The notes beneath the pieces were generated by a model that was not told where the DNA came from, ran no database searches, and worked only from the letters and a program-made list of their open reading frames with translations. Below are positions 26,836-36,541 of a stretch of DNA of 64,000 nucleotides, in pieces; the first letter of the stretch is position 1; every line of letters begins with the position of its first letter. The position numbers and the translations under genes are program-made. This DNA is from Streptomyces sp. YPW6 (GTDB lineage: Bacteria; Actinomycetota; Actinomycetes; Streptomycetales; Streptomycetaceae): NCBI RefSeq assembly GCF_018866325.1, contig NZ_CP076457.1:7599001-7663000 (forward strand), written 5' to 3'.

Positions 26836-27579
26836 ATGGCAGACGAGCTCTTCGTGACGCCCCGGCTGGCCGCCCTCTACGATCCGCTCGACCCCGATCG
26901 CGGCGACCTCGACCCCTACGTCCGGCTCGCGGAGCAGTTCGGGGCGCGGTGCGTGCTGGACATCGGCTGTGGCACCGGCGTGTTCGCCCTGCTCCTGGCA
27001 AAACGGGGCATCGAGGTCATCGGCGTCGACCCGGCACAGGCCTCGGTCGACGTGGCGCGTGCCAAACCCGGCGCCGACCGGGTCCGCTGGATCTGCGGGG
27101 ACGCCGCCTCCCTGCCACCGCTCCGGGCCGATCTGGCGACGATGACGGCCAACGTCGCCCAGGAGATCGTCGACCCCGGCGACTGGCAGGCGACCCTGCG
27201 CGCCGCGCACGCGGCGCTGCGGCACGGCGGGCGGCTGGTCTTCGAGACCCGGGACCCGGCCCGGCGCGCCTGGGAGGAGTGGAACCGGCCGACGTCCCAT
27301 CGGGTCACCGAGATCCCCGGCGCCGGACCCGTCGAGCACTGGGTCGACGTGACCGAGGTCGCCGGGCCGCTCGTCTCGTTCCGCTGGACCTATGTGTTCG
27401 CGACGGACGGAGAGGTCCTCACCTCCGACTCGACCCTGCGATTCCGTGAGCGTCAGGAGGTCGCTGCGGATCTGACGGCAGCCGGCTTCGCCGTGAGCGA
27501 GGTGCGCGACGCACCCGACCGGCCGGGCCGCGAGTTCGTGTTCATCGCTCGCCGGCCGGACCCCGCCCGGCACCGCTGA
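26836..27579 (+). CDS. SAM-dependent class I methyltransferase
   Basis: The 247-residue enzyme has the glycine-rich SAM motif LDIGCGTGVFALLLA (about 39-53), an acidic strand-2 end (VIGVDPAQ) and a conserved motif II region (LATMTANVAQEIVDP). The acceptor is not predictable. It lies 52 nt after the second regulator and may be co-transcribed. Its end overlaps the convergent MmyB-type gene by 38 nt. Confidence 0.9.
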   Translation: MADELFVTPRLAALYDPLDPDRGDLDPYVRLAEQFGARCVLDIGCGTGVFALLLAKRGIEVIGVDPAQASVDVARAKPGADRVRWICGDAASLPPLRADLATMTANVAQEIVDPGDWQATLRAAHAALRHGGRLVFETRDPARRAWEEWNRPTSHRVTEIPGAGPVEHWVDVTEVAGPLVSFRWTYVFATDGEVLTSDSTLRFRERQEVAADLTAAGFAVSEVRDAPDRPGREFVFIARRPDPARHR

Positions 27580-28480
27580 TCACGTCCGCGCCGGCCGCGT
27601 CGGCCCCCCAGCTCGCCAGCAGCCGCAGGGCCTCGGCCGACGGCGAGTCCGGCTCCGCGTGATACGTCACCAGATGCTGCTCCTCGTCGTCCGGGAGGTT
27701 CAGCGTCTCGTAACTCAGGGTCAGGTCACCGGCGAGCGGATGCCGGATCAGCTTGACGCCGTGCCCCTTCTCCTTCACGTTGTGCGTGGCCCACAACCGC
27801 CGGAACTCATCGCTCTTCACCGAGAGTTCGCCGACCAGCGCCGACAGCTCCGGATCGTCGGGGTGACAGCCCGCGTACAGCCGCAGATAGCTGACCATGT
27901 CCGACGCCTTGGAGTCCCAGTCGACGAACAGTTCCCGGTAGCCGGGGGACAGGAACACCAGGCGCGCCCAGTTCCGCTCGCCCGGCGGCAGCGCGCCCCA
28001 GTCGCCGAACACCGCGGCCGCCATCGGATTCCAGGCCAGGACGTCCGAGCGCGCCCCGGTCACGTACGCCGGGATGCCGTCCATGCTGTCGAGGAGATAC
28101 AGCAGTCCCGTCCGCACCCGCTGCACCCGGGCCGGGCGGCGCTTCTTCTTGTGCCGCGCCGGCCGCGCCAGATGGGTCAGATGCGCGTGCTCGGCGTCGG
28201 TGAGCCGCAGCGCACGCGCGATCGCGTCCAGCACCTCGGCCGACACATTGCGGCCGTTGCCCTGTTCCAGGCGCGTGTAGTACGCCACGGAGACCCCGGC
28301 CAGCTGCGCCAGCTCCTCCCGGCGCAGACCGGGCACCCGGCGGTGCCGGCCGAAGTCCGGCAGGCCCACGTCCTGCGGCTGGAGCTTCGCCCTGCGGGTA
28401 CGCAGGAACTCACTGAGCTCGGCACGCCGGTCCAGCGGTTCGGGAGCGGCGCCCTCCGGCTGATCGTCCATGGCATCCAT
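27542..28480 (-). CDS. MmyB-type XRE-family regulator
   Basis: The 312-residue protein has an N-terminal XRE helix-turn-helix (GLRREELAQLAGVSVAYYTR) and a C-terminal MmyB-like ligand domain (PAYVTGARSDVLAWNPMAAA, RLVFLSP). MmyB-like regulators usually control a neighbouring oxidoreductase gene and are thought to bind fatty-acid-like ligands. The divergent alcohol dehydrogenase is the likely target. The ATG at 28480 follows CCAGGAATA. Confidence 0.88.
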   Translation of the reverse strand: MDAMDDQPEGAAPEPLDRRAELSEFLRTRRAKLQPQDVGLPDFGRHRRVPGLRREELAQLAGVSVAYYTRLEQGNGRNVSAEVLDAIARALRLTDAEHAHLTHLARPARHKKKRRPARVQRVRTGLLYLLDSMDGIPAYVTGARSDVLAWNPMAAAVFGDWGALPPGERNWARLVFLSPGYRELFVDWDSKASDMVSYLRLYAGCHPDDPELSALVGELSVKSDEFRRLWATHNVKEKGHGVKLIRHPLAGDLTLSYETLNLPDDEEQHLVTYHAEPDSPSAEALRLLASWGADAAGADVISGAGRGPAGER

Positions 28481-28633
28481 TATTCCTGGCGATCCGGGTC
28501 ACGGGCACCGGAGCCTGTCCCCGTCAGTGGTAGGACCGCTGGACCTAGGCAGAACGGTGGCCTGGGTAAACGCCGGACACGGTGTGACGGTGGGAAGCGT
28601 TCCTACCGCATCACCCAGAGGAGAACCTCCGGC

Positions 28634-29674
28634 ATGACCACCGTTGCCGCCTACGCCGCTCCCCGTGCCAAGGCCCCGCTGGAGCGCACCGTGATCGAGC
28701 GTCGTCCGGTGGGCGAGTTCGACATCCTGATCGACATCAAGTTCGCCGGAATCTGCCACTCCGACATCCACCAGGCCCGAGACGGCTGGGGCGAGGGCAT
28801 CTTCCCCATGGTGCCCGGCCACGAGATCGCCGGCATCGTCGCCGAGACCGGCCCGGGGGTCACCCGGTTCAAGGTCGGCGACCGCGTCGGAGTCGGCTGC
28901 ATGGTCGACTCCTGCGGACGGTGCGACGCCTGCCTGATGGGCCGCGAGCAGCACTGCGCCGAGGGGAACACCCAGACGTACAACGCCCTCGACCGCAGCG
29001 GCGAGCCCACCTACGGCGGCTACTCGACGCACCTCGTCGTGACCGAGAGGTTCGCCGTCTCCATCCCCGAGGGCATCGCCCTCGACGAGGCCGCGCCGCT
29101 CCTGTGCGCGGGCATCACCACGTACTCCCCGCTCAAGCGCTGGGGCGCGGGCCCGGGCAAGAAGGTCGCCGTCGTCGGCCTCGGCGGGCTCGGTCACATG
29201 GCCGTCAAGATCGCACACGCGCTCGGCGCCGAGGTCACCGTCCTGTCCCAGTCGCTGCGCAAGAAGGACGACGGCCTCAAGCTGGGCGCCGACCACTACT
29301 ACGCGACCAGCGACCCCAGGACCTTCGAGGAACTGGCCGGCACCTTCGACGTCATCCTCTCCACGGTCTCCGCCCCGCTGGACTTCGGCGCCTACCTCGG
29401 CCTGCTGCGCACCGAGGGCACCCTGGTCAACGTGGGCGCCCCCGAGGAGCCGATCGCACTCAACCTCTTCTCGCTGATCCTGGGCAACAGGTCCATCGCG
29501 GGGTCGGCGATCGGCGGGATCGAGGAAACCCAGGAGATGCTCGACTTCTGCGCCGTGCACGGGCTCGGCGCCGAGATCGAGGTGATCGCGGCGAGCCGGA
29601 TCAACGAGGCGTACGAACGGGTTCTCGCGAGCGACGTCCGCTACCGCTTCGTGATCGACACCGCGACCATCTGA
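28634..29674 (+). CDS. NAD(P)-dependent alcohol dehydrogenase (CAD/YahK type)
   Basis: The 346-residue enzyme has the catalytic zinc site GICHSDIHQAR plus GHEIAG, and a structural zinc loop with the four cysteines in CGRCDACLMGREQHC. The NADP-binding motif is VGLGGLGHMAVKIA. It resembles cinnamyl-alcohol-like dehydrogenases reducing broad aldehydes. ATG at 28634 follows GAGGAGAACC. A GC-rich hairpin terminates it. Confidence 0.93.
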   Translation: MTTVAAYAAPRAKAPLERTVIERRPVGEFDILIDIKFAGICHSDIHQARDGWGEGIFPMVPGHEIAGIVAETGPGVTRFKVGDRVGVGCMVDSCGRCDACLMGREQHCAEGNTQTYNALDRSGEPTYGGYSTHLVVTERFAVSIPEGIALDEAAPLLCAGITTYSPLKRWGAGPGKKVAVVGLGGLGHMAVKIAHALGAEVTVLSQSLRKKDDGLKLGADHYYATSDPRTFEELAGTFDVILSTVSAPLDFGAYLGLLRTEGTLVNVGAPEEPIALNLFSLILGNRSIAGSAIGGIEETQEMLDFCAVHGLGAEIEVIAASRINEAYERVLASDVRYRFVIDTATI

Positions 29675-29692
29675 CGGGCGCCCCCCCGCACC

Positions 29693-29739
29693 GGGAGCGT
29701 CGGCCCCGGGCACCTCACGTGCCCCGGGCGGACGCTCCC
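29693..29739. terminator. Strong hairpin after the alcohol dehydrogenase
   Basis: GGGAGCGTC pairs with GACGCTCCC, and inside it CCCCGGGCAC pairs with GTGCCCCGGG, around a 5-nt loop. The 19 paired positions have a single small bulge, 19 nt after the stop codon. Confidence 0.8.
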
Positions 29740-30047
29740 CTCGACGCGCGCGGGCCGCCCGGTCCGGCCGACAATGGCGGAAGACGGCCGGACGGGCCGC
29801 GCCGGAGGGATCGGCGCCGGGAGAGGAGCGTGCCGGATGGGCGCACAGCGGCTGCCCCCGGGCGGGACCTCGCGGAGCCTCCTGCCGCGTCCCCGGGCGC
29901 GGCCGCCCGGGGCGACCGGCGATGCTCCGGCCACCGGGCCCCGCGACACCCACCGGGGACGCCCGGATGCCGCGCCGGGCCGGGGCGCTCGCCGGCCGCC
30001 GCCCTCCGGGCCCCGCGCCCCGGACCGCCCTCCCGGGGTGAGGCGAG
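29740..30047. other. Gene-free gap before the FUSC gene
   Basis: About 300 very GC-rich bases without a supportable ORF. No palindrome or clear promoter was seen; the frames open here are arginine- and proline-rich shadows. Confidence 0.5.
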
Positions 30048-32150
30048 GTGACCGCCGGGCCGCGGCGGGCGACGGTCCTCCGCCGGGCCGTCCGGGTCAC
30101 CGTCGCGGCGAGCCTCGGCTTCTACCCGCTGCTGTACGGGGCCGCGCTCCCGGTCGCCGCCCTGTACGCGCTCTTCGCGCCCATCGCCATGGGCCTGCTC
30201 TCCCCGGTCCCCGGCTCCGGGCCCCAGCGGGCCTCGGTCATGCTCCGCGCTCTGCCCCCGGCACTCGTCCTGGCGACGTCGGGAACCCTGCTCGCGGTCA
30301 ACACCTGGGCCGCGGCCGGCGGCATGCTCGTCATCGGATTCCTGCTGGCGTTCGTGGCCGTGGCCGGACCCCGCCCGGCCGCCGCCGCCCCCGGCCTCCA
30401 GCTCTTCTACATCCTCGCCTGCTTTCCGCCGTACGCCCCGGGCACGCTGGGGGAGCGGCTGGCAGGGCTCACGCTGGGCGCCCTGCTCCTCGCCGCCTGC
30501 GAGATCCTGCTGCCCGATCCGGCCGCACCCTCCTACCGGGAGCGGCTGGCCGCCGCTCTCGACGAGGCGGCGCGCGGGGCCGCGCCCGGACACGTACCAC
30601 CGCAGCGGCTGCGGGACGCCGGAGCGGCGCTGCGCCTGGCGGACGTACCACCGGCGGAACGGCCGGCCGGCGCCGGGCGTACGGACCGCGCACTGGAACA
30701 GGCCGGCCGCTCCGCCCGCAGACTCCTCGACCAGCTCGCCACCCTCGGCGAAGCGCCACCCGTCCCTGCCGATCCCGAGAGCGCCGCCCTTCTGGGCCGG
30801 GTCGCGGAGCTGTGCGCCGCCTGCGCCCGGTTCCTGCGCACCGGCAGCCGCCCCCCGACGGCCGGCGCTCTGGAGCAGGCGATGCGGGGCTTCCAGGCCG
30901 ACCGGGTGGGGCTGGCCTCCGGACCGCCCGGCGAGCGGCTCCCCGTCGAGGTGCTGCGACGGCAGTCCCGGGTGCTGGCGCTCGCCGAATCGGCCCGGAT
31001 GGTGGAGATCACCGTCGACATCGCCACGCACGGCGGACCCACCGAACCCGCCGCCCCGCGCGAACTGTTCTGGTACGCCCGACTGTCCACGCCCAGGCTG
31101 TGGGCCCGGCGCGTGCTCGGCAACGTCACCTTCCGCTCCGTGCTCTTCCAGAACGCCGTACGCATCGCGCTCGGGCTCGCCGCGGCCCGGGCGGTGGCCG
31201 GCTCCCTCGACCTCGCCCACGGGTTCTGGGTGCTCCTCGCCGTGCTGACCCTCGGACGGACCACCGCGGGCGCGACCTGGCGGGCGGTCCGCCTGGCGGT
31301 GGCGGGCAACGCCGCGGGCGCGCTGGTGGCCGGCGCGCTCCTGATCGGGCTCGGCCCGCACACCGACGTGTACGCCGCCCTGCTCGCCCCCGTCATGCTG
31401 GCCGCCTTCGCGCTCGGGCCGCTGCTGGGCATCGCGTACGCGCAGGCGCTGTTCACGCTCGTCGTCGCCACCGCGTTCGCCCAGATCGCGCCGGTCACCT
31501 GGCGGCTGTCGGAGGCGCGGATGATCGACGTCGTCACCGGCAGCGTCATCGGGCTGCTGTGCGGACTGCTGGCCTGGCCGGCCGGCGCCCGGCGGGAGGT
31601 CCACCGGGCCATGGCGGGGCTGCTGAGAGCGTGCGCCCCGCTGGTGCCGGTGACGGCACAGGCACTGCTCGGGCCGCCGGGCGGATCCCGGACCCCGCCG
31701 CGGATACGGCCTGGCATCCACCGGTTGCGCCTGGCCGAGGCCGCGTACGCCCAGCTCCGCACCGAGACACCGGGCGACGGGGAGAGCGACCGCGCCGACT
31801 GGCACGCCGTGCTGATCGCGGCCAACCACGTGCTCCTCGGCGCGCAGTGGCTGCCGCGCTTCGGCCTCCGCCCGGCCTCCGGCGCCACGGACGCGTCCGC
31901 CGACTGGGCGCGGCACACCGCGACCGGCCTGGTGGCACGGACGGAACGGGTCGCCCTGCTGCTCACCGCGGAACGCCCGGAGCCCGCGCCGCACACCGCA
32001 CCGGGGAGCTCCCCGGACCGTGATCCGCCCTCGCCGCTGTCCGTGGACCTGGAGGTGTGGTTGACGAGCCTGGCCCACCAGCTCGCCCGCATCGAGTCGT
32101 CGGTCACGCCGCAGCCCGGCACGGCGCCGCCGGACGCCCGCCCGGACTGA
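30048..32150 (+). CDS. FUSC-family membrane protein
   Basis: The 700-residue protein has two clusters of membrane helices: about residues 12-155 at the N terminus and about 375-520 in the C-terminal half, typical of FUSC/aromatic acid exporter-like proteins (TLGRTTAGATWRAV in the second set). A soluble helical domain lies between them and a soluble tail follows. Such proteins export aromatic acids or other organic anions. GTG at 30048 follows GAGGCGAG. Confidence 0.88.
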   Translation: MTAGPRRATVLRRAVRVTVAASLGFYPLLYGAALPVAALYALFAPIAMGLLSPVPGSGPQRASVMLRALPPALVLATSGTLLAVNTWAAAGGMLVIGFLLAFVAVAGPRPAAAAPGLQLFYILACFPPYAPGTLGERLAGLTLGALLLAACEILLPDPAAPSYRERLAAALDEAARGAAPGHVPPQRLRDAGAALRLADVPPAERPAGAGRTDRALEQAGRSARRLLDQLATLGEAPPVPADPESAALLGRVAELCAACARFLRTGSRPPTAGALEQAMRGFQADRVGLASGPPGERLPVEVLRRQSRVLALAESARMVEITVDIATHGGPTEPAAPRELFWYARLSTPRLWARRVLGNVTFRSVLFQNAVRIALGLAAARAVAGSLDLAHGFWVLLAVLTLGRTTAGATWRAVRLAVAGNAAGALVAGALLIGLGPHTDVYAALLAPVMLAAFALGPLLGIAYAQALFTLVVATAFAQIAPVTWRLSEARMIDVVTGSVIGLLCGLLAWPAGARREVHRAMAGLLRACAPLVPVTAQALLGPPGGSRTPPRIRPGIHRLRLAEAAYAQLRTETPGDGESDRADWHAVLIAANHVLLGAQWLPRFGLRPASGATDASADWARHTATGLVARTERVALLLTAERPEPAPHTAPGSSPDRDPPSPLSVDLEVWLTSLAHQLARIESSVTPQPGTAPPDARPD

Positions 32151-32163
32151 CGGCGGGCACGAC

Positions 32164-32196
32164 CGCCCGTCCCGTCGTCCTACGACGGGACGGGCG
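32164..32196. terminator. Bidirectional terminator between convergent genes
   Basis: CGCCCGTCCCGTCG at 32164-32177 pairs with CGACGGGACGGGCG at 32183-32196 around TCCTA. The loop holds the stop codon of the minus-strand gene. Confidence 0.85.
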
Positions 32197-33295
32197 AACC
32201 CTCGGGCAGCTCCTCCGCCTCCGGCTCCCGCGGCTCCTCCACCAGCTGCTCCCGGAGGTAGTTCCAGATCACGGCGAGCACCGCCGCCACCGGCACGGCG
32301 AGCAGGCTGCCCACCACCCCGGCCGTGCTGCCGCCCAGCGTCACCGCGAGCAGCACGACCGCCGCGTGCAGGCCGAGCCCCCTGCTCTGGATCATCGGCT
32401 GGAACACATTGCCCTCCAGCTGCTGCACCACCACGATGATCGCCAGCACGAGAACGGCGTCCATCAGGCCGTTCGAGACCAGGGCGATGACCACCGCCAC
32501 GAATCCGGCGAACAGCGCCCCCACGATCGGCACGAACGCGCAGACGAACGTCAGCACCGCCAGCGGCAGCACCAGCGGCACCCCGAGGATCCACAGACCG
32601 AGGCCGATGAAGACCGCGTCCAGCAGGCCGACGAACGCCTGGGACCGCACGAACGCCCCCAGCGTCGCCCAACTCCGCGAGGCCACCTCGGGGATGTCGG
32701 TGGCGAGCCGGCCGGGAAGCTGACGGGTGAGCCAGGGAAGGAAGCGGGGGCCGTCCTTGAGGAAGAAGAACATCAGGAAGAGTGCCAGAACCGCCGTGAC
32801 CACCCCGTTGACCACGGTGCTCACCCCGGTGACGGCGGTGGTGACCACACTGCCGACACTGTTCTGGAGCCGGTCGGTCGCGGTGTCCAGGGCACCGGTG
32901 ATCTGGTCGTCGCCGATGTTCAGCGGCGGTCCGGCCGCCCACGCGCGGAGATGGTCGATGCCCGCGATCACCCGCTCGGCCAGCTCGCCGGACTGGTCCG
33001 CGACCGGCACCGCGATCAGGGCCACGATGCCCGCCCCCACGAGCAGGGCGAACACCGTCACCACCGACGCGGCCAGCGCCGGCCACCAGCCGTGCCGGCG
33101 AAGGAACCGGGCGAGCGGCCAGGTCAGTGTGGTGAGGAACAGACCGACTATCAGCGGCCATACGACCGACCACATCCGGCCGATCACCCACAACGCCACG
33201 GCCGCCGCCACGAGGACCAGCAGCAGCTCTGCCGAGACCCGTGCGGACGTGCGGAGCGCGGACGCGGTCTTTGTCGAACTCAAGGGCGAAGACAT
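32180..33295 (-). CDS. AI-2E family transporter-like membrane protein
   Basis: The 371-residue protein has eight predicted helices in the usual arrangement: two near the start (about 25-75), and clusters near 155-180, 205-230 and 240-330. VVQQLEGNVFQPMIQSRGL is the family signature. Members transport autoinducer-2 or ions; the substrate is unknown here. The C terminus is a short acidic-proline tail. Confidence 0.9.
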   Translation of the reverse strand: MSSPLSSTKTASALRTSARVSAELLLVLVAAAVALWVIGRMWSVVWPLIVGLFLTTLTWPLARFLRRHGWWPALAASVVTVFALLVGAGIVALIAVPVADQSGELAERVIAGIDHLRAWAAGPPLNIGDDQITGALDTATDRLQNSVGSVVTTAVTGVSTVVNGVVTAVLALFLMFFFLKDGPRFLPWLTRQLPGRLATDIPEVASRSWATLGAFVRSQAFVGLLDAVFIGLGLWILGVPLVLPLAVLTFVCAFVPIVGALFAGFVAVVIALVSNGLMDAVLVLAIIVVVQQLEGNVFQPMIQSRGLGLHAAVVLLAVTLGGSTAGVVGSLLAVPVAAVLAVIWNYLREQLVEEPREPEAEELPEGSPVPS

Positions 33296-33376
33296 GGCGT
33301 CACCCTATGGGTTCGGCAACCGTGTTCCGGCCACTCCCGCGGCCCGCCGACGCCCGCTTCCGGCAGGGCCGGCCCG

Positions 33377-35614
33377 TCAGCGCAGCGCCGACGGCAGCCC
33401 CTCCCGGTGAACGATGCCGAGGCGCTGGGTGGCACGGGTGAGCGCCACATACAGATCGCTCGTGCCGAAAAGACCGGGCTCCACGACCAGCACATGGTCG
33501 AACTCCAGCCCCTTGGCCTGGCGCGGGTCCAGCAGGACCACCGTCCGCGTCAGATCCGGGGCCAGGCCCGCCGTCACCCCGGCCAGCGGGGCGGCGATCT
33601 CCTCGTGCACCGACCGGGGCGCGATCACCGCCAGACGTCCCTCCCGGGGCGTCAGCTCCGCGACGGCCCCGGCGACCGCGCCCGCCAGATCCTCCCCGGC
33701 GTTGCGCGTCCACGGCTTCTCACCGGTCGACCGCACCGACACGGGCGCGGTGAACGAGGGGTCCTTCTCCCTGAGGACCCCGGCGGCCAGCTCCATGATC
33801 TCGGCGGGCGTACGGTAGTTGACCTCCAGCGTCACCTGCTCGAAGCGGTCGCCCACGTACGGCGCGAGAATCCGCTCCCAGGACCCGACGCCTCCCTCCT
33901 CGGAGGTCTGGGCCGGGTCGCCGACCAGGGTCATCGAGCGGGTCGGCGCCCGCCGCATCAGCAGCCGCCACGCCATCGGGGAGAGTTCCTGCGCCTCGTC
34001 GACGATGATGTGCCCGAACGCCCACGTACGGTCGGCGGCCGCCCGCTCGGCCGCTGACCGGTGGTCGGCCTCCTCGTGCCGCTCCGCCATCCGTTCGGCG
34101 TCGATGATGTCGTGCGCGGCGAGCACCTCGGACTCCTCGTCCTCGAACTCGTAACTCTCCGAACCGCGCGACAGCTCCAGCACCCCCTGCGCGTAGCCGA
34201 CCCGCTCCTGCCGGGCGGCCTCCGCGGCCGCCCGCTCCGCGCTGTCGTCGACACCGAGCAGCTCGGCCGCCTCGTCCAGCAGCGGCACGTCGGCGGAGGT
34301 CCACGCCCCCGTGGCCGGCGCGCGCCGGATGGCGTCGGCGTCCTCGTCCGGTACGTACACCGGATCGGCCAGATAGTCCGAGAGGAAGCCCTCGGGGGTG
34401 AGCGGCGGCCACAGCTCGTCCACGGCCGCGTGCACCTCCTTGCTCAGCGCCACATCCCGGCCGAGCTGTGCCACGTCGTCGGGGCCGAGGAAGTTGGGCC
34501 CGCCGTACGGGTCGGCGCCGATGCGTTCGACGAGCTGCGCGGTCAGGGCGTCGATGACCCGGAAGACGAAGTGCGGGCGGGCGAGATTGTGCGGCAGCCG
34601 GGTGTCGCGGGCGGCCTGCCGGGCCTCGTAGGCGATCTCCCAGTCGAGCACCAGATCCCCGCCGTCCTCGTGCGGGATCACCACGGCCGCCCCGGGCTCC
34701 GGCAGCCGCTGCCGGTCGCGTACGGCCAGGGCGAGCGCCTCGGCCATCGCCGCGCCGCCCTTGACCGCGGCGGCGCGCGGCGTGTCCGTCCCCGTGGCGT
34801 GCACCCCGGGGAACAGCTCGGCCTGCGTGGCGAGCAGCACCCCGGTCTCCCCGAGCGACGGCAGCACCTCCGCGATGTAGCGCAGGAACGCCGGGTTGGG
34901 GCCCACGATGAGCACGGCGCGCTTGGCCAGCAGCTCGCGGTGCTCGTACAGCAGGAACGCGGCCCGGTGCAGTGCGACGGCCGTCTTTCCAGTGCCGGGG
35001 CCGCCCTCGACGACGAGGACACCCCGGTGCGGGGCCCGGATGATGCCGTCCTGCTCGGCCTGGATGGTCCGCACGATGTCGCCCATGCGGCCGGTGCGCG
35101 CGGAATTGAGCGCCGCGAGCAGCACGGCGTCGCCGTTCGGGTCCTCGAACCCGGTGCGGTCGTCGTCCCCGAGATCCAGGATCTCGTCATGGAGTTCGGT
35201 GACCGCGCGGCCCTCGGTGGTGATGTGGCGGCGCCGGCGCAGCCCCATCGGTGTGTGCCCCGTGGCGAGGTAGAAGGGACGCGCCACCGGCGCACGCCAG
35301 TCGATCAGAACAGGCGTGTGCTCGGCGTCGTCCTCACGGATGCCGATACGGCCGATGTGGTGCGCGAGCCCGTCGGAGCGGTCGATGCGGCCGAAACACA
35401 GAGAGCCGTCCACCGCGTCGAGCGCCGCGAGCAGTCCCGAGCGCTCCGCGACGAGGATGTCGCGCTCCAGCCGCGCCTGCTGGCCCGTGCCCACCGGCGT
35501 CAGCGCGCGCTCCACGCCCGCGGCCGCCAGTCCGCGCAGTGCGTCGACCCGGGCATGGAGCCGGTCGATGAATTCCTGCTCTTCCCGCAATTCGTCGCTT
35601 TCCCGGTTTGACAA
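33377..35614 (-). CDS. helR: HelD/HelR-type RNA polymerase-associated helicase
   Basis: The 745-residue protein has a charged N-terminal coiled segment, a Walker A GGPGTGKT (about 203-210), the UvrD-like motif HIIVDEAQELS and a C-terminal helicase half with QAKGLEFDHVLVVEP. Family members dislodge stalled RNA polymerase and, as HelR, can confer rifamycin tolerance. The TTG at 35614, after GGCGGGGAG, best fits the family N terminus (SNRESDELREEQEF). An ATG at 35674 is in frame but precedes an inverted repeat in the leader. Confidence 0.9.
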   Translation of the reverse strand: MSNRESDELREEQEFIDRLHARVDALRGLAAAGVERALTPVGTGQQARLERDILVAERSGLLAALDAVDGSLCFGRIDRSDGLAHHIGRIGIREDDAEHTPVLIDWRAPVARPFYLATGHTPMGLRRRRHITTEGRAVTELHDEILDLGDDDRTGFEDPNGDAVLLAALNSARTGRMGDIVRTIQAEQDGIIRAPHRGVLVVEGGPGTGKTAVALHRAAFLLYEHRELLAKRAVLIVGPNPAFLRYIAEVLPSLGETGVLLATQAELFPGVHATGTDTPRAAAVKGGAAMAEALALAVRDRQRLPEPGAAVVIPHEDGGDLVLDWEIAYEARQAARDTRLPHNLARPHFVFRVIDALTAQLVERIGADPYGGPNFLGPDDVAQLGRDVALSKEVHAAVDELWPPLTPEGFLSDYLADPVYVPDEDADAIRRAPATGAWTSADVPLLDEAAELLGVDDSAERAAAEAARQERVGYAQGVLELSRGSESYEFEDEESEVLAAHDIIDAERMAERHEEADHRSAAERAAADRTWAFGHIIVDEAQELSPMAWRLLMRRAPTRSMTLVGDPAQTSEEGGVGSWERILAPYVGDRFEQVTLEVNYRTPAEIMELAAGVLREKDPSFTAPVSVRSTGEKPWTRNAGEDLAGAVAGAVAELTPREGRLAVIAPRSVHEEIAAPLAGVTAGLAPDLTRTVVLLDPRQAKGLEFDHVLVVEPGLFGTSDLYVALTRATQRLGIVHREGLPSALR

Positions 35615-35646
35615 AACGGCTCCCCGCCAGATATATTCGTACTCAT

Positions 35647-35667
35647 AAGGCCCCCGAGCGGGGCCTT
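35647..35667. promoter_or_regulatory. Leader inverted repeat upstream of the HelR-like gene
   Basis: AAGGCCCC-CGAGC-GGGGCCTT is a perfect 8-bp inverted repeat between the likely promoter and the TTG start. It lies about 17-37 nt after the predicted transcription start. It could be an operator, an attenuator, or the inverted repeat described upstream of rifamycin-resistance genes. Confidence 0.55.
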
Positions 35668-35690
35668 TCTGCATGTGCGCAGAAGAATCC

Positions 35691-35720
35691 AATATACGCG
35701 CGATAAACCCCGGGACGCAA
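35691..35720 (-). promoter_or_regulatory. Promoter of the HelR-like gene
   Basis: On the minus strand TTGCGT and TATATT are separated by 18 bp, a good vegetative-type promoter in otherwise GC-rich DNA. Transcription should begin near 35684. Confidence 0.6.
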
Positions 35721-35873
35721 TGACGCTCCAGGGTTCCGGGAAGGCCCGCCCCCGTCGTAGGAGGGAGGGCGGCCGCCGCTCGGGGCTCCACGGCGTGCGC
35801 TCCCGTCGGGCCCGTCCGACACTGATGGCGGACAACAGATTCGGCGCCGCGTCGCACCAGACCGGAGAGAGCC

Positions 35874-36320
35874 ATGAGCACACAGTTCGAAGCGACGGTC
35901 GACATCGACCGCCCCATCGAGGAAGTCTTCGCCTATCTCGCGGACGGCGAACACGATCCCGAGTTCAGCCCCCGGGTCCAGCGCATCGAGAAGACCCCCC
36001 ATGGTCCGACCCACGTGGGCACCGTCTTCCACAGCACCGTCAAGGACGCGGGCATGACCACCCGGCGTGACGTCGCGATCAGTGAACTGGTCGCGCCGAC
36101 CCGTATCCGCTGGCAGGAACAGTCCAAGAACCTCATCACCGCGGCCGAGGGCGGCTACGACCTCGAAGCCACACCGGACGGCGGCACACATGTGAGGCTC
36201 TTCAACGTGCTGGAAGGCCACGGAGTCGGCAGACTGCTGGTCGGTTTCGCGGGAAGCGCGGCCCGCAAGGACGCCCCCGCCTTCGGTCGGCGCATCAAGG
36301 AGGCGGTCGAAGGAACCTGA
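35874..36320 (+). CDS. SRPBCC-family protein
   Basis: The 148-residue cytosolic protein begins FEATVDIDRPIEEVFAYLAD, the usual first strand and helix of the START/polyketide-cyclase fold, and continues with the beta-sheet to GGTHVRLFNVLE and a long final helix. These proteins bind hydrophobic ligands; many are of unknown role. ATG at 35874 follows GGAGAGAGCC. It is divergent from the HelR-like gene and convergent with the next small gene. Confidence 0.88.
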   Translation: MSTQFEATVDIDRPIEEVFAYLADGEHDPEFSPRVQRIEKTPHGPTHVGTVFHSTVKDAGMTTRRDVAISELVAPTRIRWQEQSKNLITAAEGGYDLEATPDGGTHVRLFNVLEGHGVGRLLVGFAGSAARKDAPAFGRRIKEAVEGT

Positions 36321-36328
36321 ACCGGGTG

Positions 36329-36541
36329 TCAGTCCGGCAGAGGGACGCGGATCACCGGGTCGAAGGGGTGCTTGTTGAAGCCGCTGCGCACGTTGCGGCA
36401 CTCGGGCGCCTCGCACATGAAGAACTCATCGACGCTCCGGCGGCCCGTCCGGCCGCGGAGCCAGGTCTTCTCGCCGGCGGTGAGGGAGCGGTGCTGTTCA
36501 TCGGAATCACACGTGTAGCAGTACATGGCGCGGGCCGGCAT
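36329..36541 (-). CDS. Small cysteine-rich protein
   Basis: The 70-residue product contains CYTC near the start and CEAPEC in the middle, a likely zinc knuckle, with FNKHPFDPVIRVPLP at the end. No signal peptide is visible. ATG at 36541 follows CAGGAGGCC; a second ATG lies five codons in. I do not recognise a function. Confidence 0.6.
   Translation of the reverse strand: MPARAMYCYTCDSDEQHRSLTAGEKTWLRGRTGRRSVDEFFMCEAPECRNVRSGFNKHPFDPVIRVPLPD

Noticed and set aside
29715..33191. A 1158-codon open frame on the minus strand
   Set aside because: It is an arginine- and glycine-rich shadow across the FUSC and AI-2E genes, both of which have clear family motifs.
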